Below are positions 44,773-48,115 of a stretch of DNA of 48,115 bases, in pieces. Numbering within the stretch: position 1 is the stretch's first letter; each line of letters begins with the position of its first letter. The stretch is taken from contig JAFGSW010000022.1 in NCBI GenBank assembly GCA_016934415.1, positions 1 through 48,115 of the forward strand, in the 5' to 3' direction. Below the pieces are notes generated by a model. It searched no databases. It was not told where the DNA came from and saw only the letters and a list, made by a program, of their open reading frames with translations. This DNA is from Spirochaetales bacterium. GTDB lineage: Bacteria > Spirochaetota > Spirochaetia > SZUA-6 > RPPD01. Position numbers and translations under genes: made by a program.

Positions 44773-45609
44773 TTACGCGTTCTCGCCGTTTATGGCCGCG
44801 ATCACGGTCCATTGCGTCCTGGAAATGCCTAGGTATTTTAGGATCCGCGGGCGGGTGTCCGGATCCTCGACGTACGACCATTCCCCGGCGATTTTGATGC
44901 CCGCACCGTACGTTTCGATTTCGGCCGCGTTCTTGATTCCGAAGTTGTACGAGGATCCCGCCTCGAGGCCGAGCTGCTGCTTGATTTTGGCGGTGACTAT
45001 TTTTTTCCACATGCCGCTCGTGTATTTTTCCGTCACCACCTCGAGCGCGATTTGCGAATGCGTAAAACTTTCGGAAAATATCCTGAAAAGATTCACGACA
45101 TCCGATTTGTCCAGGTACATGAAGAGGCCCTCGGCCAGGAGAAGGATGTTGCTGTCGCTTTTTTCGGTCACCGTCCGAATCCACGAGGGATCCAGCACCG
45201 AACGGCCGATGAGTTGGTACCCGAGTTTGTCCTTCAGCAGTTCCCTCTTTATTTCGACGACCTCGGGTAGATCGAGGTCGAAATAACGGCATTTCCGGTT
45301 GTCGATTCTCCAGTAGCGGGTGTCGAAACCGCAGCCGAGATTGACGACGGTGCACATCGGATTCTTTTTAATGAACTCATCGGCGATCGAATCGTATTTC
45401 CTGGCCCTGATCGCGAGGTGGATCGTCAGCCGGCGGGAGAGTCTCCTCGTAAATATCCCCTCGCCTTCGGCGTCCGGTACGAGAGTCTTGAACCGCTCCA
45501 GGCAATATTCCGCCATCGGATCGGCGATCAACGGGTGTTCCCTGCGCGATTCGATGACGCGGCCGCGCAGGGTGGCGATCGCGGTTTTGGAAACGTCGCT
45601 AAGCTTCAT
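44773..45609 (-). CDS. leucine carboxyl methyltransferase-like (PPM1 family) SAM methyltransferase
   Basis: 278 residues. VVNLGCGFDTRYWRID holds the SAM glycine loop, CRYFDLDLPEVVEIKREL the acidic ribose site, and LLLAEGLFMYLDKSDV the E-G-x-x-x-Y-L block; ARTKYDSIADEF-type N-terminal basic region is present (RARKYDSIAD). Members include O-methyltransferases of antibiotics and protein phosphatase methylases. AAAGGAG lies seven bases before the ATG. Confidence 0.85.
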   Translation of the reverse strand: MKLSDVSKTAIATLRGRVIESRREHPLIADPMAEYCLERFKTLVPDAEGEGIFTRRLSRRLTIHLAIRARKYDSIADEFIKKNPMCTVVNLGCGFDTRYWRIDNRKCRYFDLDLPEVVEIKRELLKDKLGYQLIGRSVLDPSWIRTVTEKSDSNILLLAEGLFMYLDKSDVVNLFRIFSESFTHSQIALEVVTEKYTSGMWKKIVTAKIKQQLGLEAGSSYNFGIKNAAEIETYGAGIKIAGEWSYVEDPDTRPRILKYLGISRTQWTVIAAINGENA

Positions 45610-45675
45610 AACACGCTCCTTTTACGTGAATTATCGCCGCCTGAAGCGGGGGCGCATGCGTTCCTTATCAAGCTC

Positions 45676-46230
45676 TCATTCCCTTGCTGCCTTTCGCACA
45701 ATCACCTCCCTGCTTGTCCATACTTGAGCTTCGATGTATCTCTCGGGACCGTGTTTCCCGTCGCTGTTCCATATTTGCGGCAACCCGTATTTTCCGATTA
45801 ATGCCTTCATTTCGTCCCACGTATAAATCTTTTTTCGATATTCCTTTTCATCATTCACTTCGTCGCTGAACGTCGGGAACAAATCCCCGTACGTGAACGA
45901 GATTTCCTCCATATCCAGGTCAACGATGGGAATCTTTATGGCGCGGGGCGACGGATACCACGTTTCGAGCCATGGACATTCTTCCACCACCATATAGTGC
46001 GGATAGCGGTTTTTCGGCTTCCCTCCTTTTTTTATGAACCCAGTATACGCCAATTCCTCAAGCGCTTTTCTTCTCGATACGTATTCATCGTCGCGTTGCG
46101 CCGCAAACAACCTGTTTTCTTTTTTTATCTGCTCGTGAACCGCCTCGGCGTCATCCATCGATAATCTGGATAGATTAAGAAAAGGGCCGGTTCTTTCATC
46201 GTAATAGTGGTAAAGATATTTTACATTCAT
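45676..46230 (-). CDS. conserved protein of unknown function
   Basis: 184 residues, no signal or membrane segment. KYLYHYYDERTGPFLNLSRL opens, followed by FAAQRDDEYVSRRK, PHYMVVEECPWLETWYPS, ISFTYGDLFPTF and GPERYIEAQVW. The whole reads like a small conserved family seen in Firmicutes and others, from memory. It may be a phage- or defence-associated factor, but nothing here shows that. Sits 66 bp upstream of the methyltransferase gene on the same strand. Confidence 0.65.
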   Translation of the reverse strand: MNVKYLYHYYDERTGPFLNLSRLSMDDAEAVHEQIKKENRLFAAQRDDEYVSRRKALEELAYTGFIKKGGKPKNRYPHYMVVEECPWLETWYPSPRAIKIPIVDLDMEEISFTYGDLFPTFSDEVNDEKEYRKKIYTWDEMKALIGKYGLPQIWNSDGKHGPERYIEAQVWTSREVIVRKAARE

Positions 46231-46249
46231 TTTCCCGCGTGACCTTTGA

Positions 46250-46498
46250 TCAAGGGATATTCCTTCGCCGTATCCGCCTCAATACAACCCGTTCAGCGCG
46301 TCCGAGGAGCTCCTCCGCGCGCCCGGCCCTGTAATACTCGGCCGTGTCGAAGTGGGTGTAGCCGGTCTCCAGCGCCGCGCGCAGGGCGGCCAGGGAGGCC
46401 GGGTCGGTTTTCGGTTCGGCGCGGGACTCGCCGCCGAGGCGCCACGTCCCGAAGCCGATTTTGGGCAGGGTGACGCCGTGGACCGTTTCGTATTTCAT
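46250..46498 (-). pseudogene. aldo-keto reductase, truncated N-terminal fragment
   Basis: 82 residues from ATG 46498. VHGVTLPKIGFGTWRLGGES and GYTHFDTAEYYRAGRAEELL are the first two AKR blocks (catalytic Asp and Tyr included). After about residue 72 the chain turns to ERVVLRRIRRRNIP and stops, so the Lys, His and NADPH-binding barrel are missing. Full AKRs are 270-330 residues. A 3' deletion is the likely cause. Confidence 0.75.
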
Positions 46499-46741
46499 AT
46501 TCTTACCTCTCACGGCGAAGATGGGACAATTGCCGCCTCCTTGCCGTGCGTATGTACGACAATGTAGCATTCGCCGGGGGCCGGTTCAAGCGGGGTGGCC
46601 CGGACGTCTTGAGGGCATTCGATGACGCGGGACGTTGTCGGGGGGGGCCCTTCGGCAGGTCTCAGGACAAGCTCCGTCGAGGGACTCGGGGCAGGCTCCG
46701 AAAACGGAGAGCACGGGGGGTGAAAGGAGGCGGAGAAACGC

Positions 46742-46882
46742 ATGTATCGAACGAATGAGCTTGAAAAAATCGAAAAGCACACCGTGGATTCCCTGTGCCG
46801 GCGCAACAGGGAGTTCGAGGCCCTGGCCGCGAAAAACAACATCACGGCATACGACGGGTGGGACGTCGGACCCGTGGAATAA
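46742..46882 (+). CDS. 46-residue peptide of unknown function
   Basis: MYRTNELEKIEKHTVDSLCR continues to NITAYDGWDVGPVE. GGAGGCGGAG stands before the ATG. Helical in the first half. It may be a genuine small gene or the N-terminal remnant of a larger protein; not recognised. Confidence 0.45.
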   Translation: MYRTNELEKIEKHTVDSLCRRNREFEALAAKNNITAYDGWDVGPVE

Positions 46883-46996
46883 GGGCGCGGCGGAAGATAT
46901 TTTTCAAACCCCGCCTTCGTGCCGCTTTGCGCGCTGCGCGGTTATCCGGTCGATTTCGCGTCCCTCTCATACTATGATTCAGGACAGGGGGATGGG

Positions 46997-47737
46997 ATGA
47001 AAACGAGATTACCGGTCCTTTTCACGCTCTTCGGCCTGATTTGCGGCGGTGCGCTTTCGGCGGACGACGTATCCGCGCTGAACGCCCGCATCGAGGCCGC
47101 CGCCAATAAGCGTGTCGCGGCCGTATCCGGTTTTTTTACCGACGAAGCCTACCTCTTCCTCGGACGGGACCGGGTGGTAAAAGGCGGGCGTGCCATCGGG
47201 GAGGCTTTTTCGCGCTTGTTCGCCGGCCGGGGCCCCGTCACGATCGAGACCAGGCACAGGGAAAAAGGTCTTGAATCCGAGTATTACTATGAATTGGGTT
47301 TTTACATCCTGAAAGGAAAAACCTATTCCTACCTGTGCAAGCTGGCGCCGGCCGAAGGCTCCTGGAAAAAAGAATTCGAGGCCGTTTCGGAAAAGAACGC
47401 CTCGATCGACGACGTGAGCGGCATCGAAACGACCCAGCGGGGCGTCCTGGAAGTGAGCAAGGCGCGGGACAACGGAAAGACCGTGGCCGCCCTGTATTTG
47501 GAAAACGGCTACTATTTGAAGGGCGGCGCATTGCGCCGGGGACACGGGGACATCGCGAAGTCCTGGTATCCGAACACCCGGTTCAATTCACTGACGGAAC
47601 TGGCGCATATCCAGTCGCAGGACGATCTCGTCTATCAGATCGGAAAATACAATGTCGGCGGCTACGCCGGATTGTATATCCTGGTCTGGGTGAAGGTGAA
47701 AAACGACTGGAGAGTGTACCTGGATTCGAATGTGTAA
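46997..47737 (+). CDS. exported NTF2/SnoaL-like protein
   Basis: 246 residues. ATG 46997 with GGGG purines upstream. The signal peptide (1-22) ends in LSADD-type cleavage. The mature chain contains two SnoaL/NTF2-like halves: LNARIEAAANKRVAAVSGFF to YELGFYILKGKTYSYLCKL, and TELAHIQSQDDLVYQIGKYN to LYILVWVKVKNDWRVYLDS. Two NTF2 modules on one secreted chain suggest a binding pocket for a small ligand. No catalytic motif. Confidence 0.7.
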   Translation: MKTRLPVLFTLFGLICGGALSADDVSALNARIEAAANKRVAAVSGFFTDEAYLFLGRDRVVKGGRAIGEAFSRLFAGRGPVTIETRHREKGLESEYYYELGFYILKGKTYSYLCKLAPAEGSWKKEFEAVSEKNASIDDVSGIETTQRGVLEVSKARDNGKTVAALYLENGYYLKGGALRRGHGDIAKSWYPNTRFNSLTELAHIQSQDDLVYQIGKYNVGGYAGLYILVWVKVKNDWRVYLDSNV

Positions 47738-47845
47738 TCGCCGGCCGGGCCGGCGGAAGAGAGCCGGCTTCGGCCGGGGGGAGTTCGCGCGCATCGGGGG
47801 GAAACCGATATTTTACATCGCCGGAGAGCTTGACCGCTTTTCAAC

Positions 47846-48115
47846 AGCGATCGTTGCATCCCAAATAGCGATCAACCTATCGCCAATAGCGATCGACCTA
47901 TCGCCAATAGCGATCGACCTATCTCCAACAGCGATCGTTGCATCCCAAACAGCGATCGACCTATCTCCAACAGCGATCGTTGCATCCCAAACAGCGATCG
48001 ACCTATCGCCAATAGCGATCGACCTATCGCCGACAGCGATCGACCTATCGCCGACAGCGATCGTTGCATCCCAAACAGCGATCGACCTATCGCCAATAGC
48101 GATCGACCTATCGCC
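47846..48115. repeat. 21-bp tandem array (minisatellite), 12.9 units visible
   Basis: Units of 21 bp begin AGCGATC at 47846, 47867, 47888 and so on to 48098, the last cut by the window. Two interleaved sequence types alternate: GACCTATCGCCAAT and GTTGCATCCCAAAC forms, in the order B A A A' B A' B A A'' A'' B A A. Each unit has a CGATCG palindrome. Two plus frames and one minus frame are open, but no start, no ribosome site and no conserved frame, so coding is unproven. Confidence 0.9.

Noticed and set aside
46590..46735. Candidate tRNA or ncRNA in the GC-rich gap before 46742
   Set aside because: No cloverleaf or conserved structure; the region is a degraded TTCGACAAGCTC-type dispersed repeat.
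47872..48096. Minus-strand heptapeptide-repeat gene over the array
   Set aside because: The frame ends only because one unit has a G-to-A change; start is inside a repeat, with no ribosome site.
47846..48115. CRISPR array at the right edge
   Set aside because: Period is a constant 21 bp with no unique spacers; it is a minisatellite.

Overview
The window is about 48 kb of high-GC, densely coding bacterial chromosome with no rRNA, tRNA or phage block that I can see. Gram-negative features (lipobox lipoproteins, an OmpA-type outer-membrane protein with a beta-barrel front end) are clear. Two genes lean towards a spirochaete: a cyclophilin-FKBP fusion protease-free immunophilin of the kind described from Treponema denticola, and a PorV/UPF0164-like barrel joined to FlgD-type Ig repeats and an OmpA C-terminus. 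That lineage call is inference; several decayed genes (rmlC stub, P-loop kinase, aldo-keto reductase, GAF/HD-GYP) suggest an environmental, gene-eroding genome or a draft assembly.

Layout. 1-3591 (minus): a UbiA-type prenyltransferase cut by the window edge, a TMTC-like membrane glycosyltransferase with 11 TPRs, and a GtrA flippase-like protein. 3781-8355 (plus): a DUF1573/H-lectin lipoprotein, a formylglycine-enzyme-fold lipoprotein, then rmlA-(rmlC stub)-rmlD-rmlB for dTDP-rhamnose. 8487-11293 (minus): a GT2 glycosyltransferase and an ICMT-like membrane methyltransferase with a secreted Ig-like front end. Together the first 11 kb looks like a cell-surface glycan region. 11754-14940 (plus): a beta-propeller lipoprotein with a C-terminal CxxC and a DUF1573-thioredoxin-CcdA fusion, suggesting an extracytoplasmic thiol-redox pair. 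15192-18587: a small MITE-like element with a second solo end, a broken P-loop kinase, an acetyltransferase, a degenerate class III cyclase domain and malic enzyme. 18749-22892: the immunophilin, a lysine-rich 29-residue peptide with a partner protein, an AT-rich gap, a zinc-ribbon membrane protein and a radical SAM enzyme.

23101-24408 encodes the most unusual protein, a flavodoxin domain carrying a roughly 230-residue Lys/Arg/Ala tail like eukaryotic H1 or chlamydial Hc2. 24705-27986 is a tightly overlapped three-gene operon (small DPGTGS membrane protein, kinase-like/methyltransferase fusion, membrane sulfatase-fold protein). A propeller lipoprotein with a hairpin-rich leader follows. 29734-32084 (minus) is the NfnAB electron-bifurcating transhydrogenase. 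32545-37599 (plus) holds KtrB-KtrA potassium uptake, a membrane PAS protein split by a G10 tract, and a GNAT-HDAC fusion. 38345-42830 has an MFS transporter and the large OmpA-family protein. The right end (43760-46498, minus) holds small accessory genes, then two small secreted/unknown genes, and a 21-bp minisatellite that runs off the window edge.

Possible systems worth testing: the basic-tail proteins together with the GNAT-HDAC fusion (lysine acetylation of nucleoid proteins), and the propeller/CcdA redox pair. Both are inferences from content, not demonstrated links.
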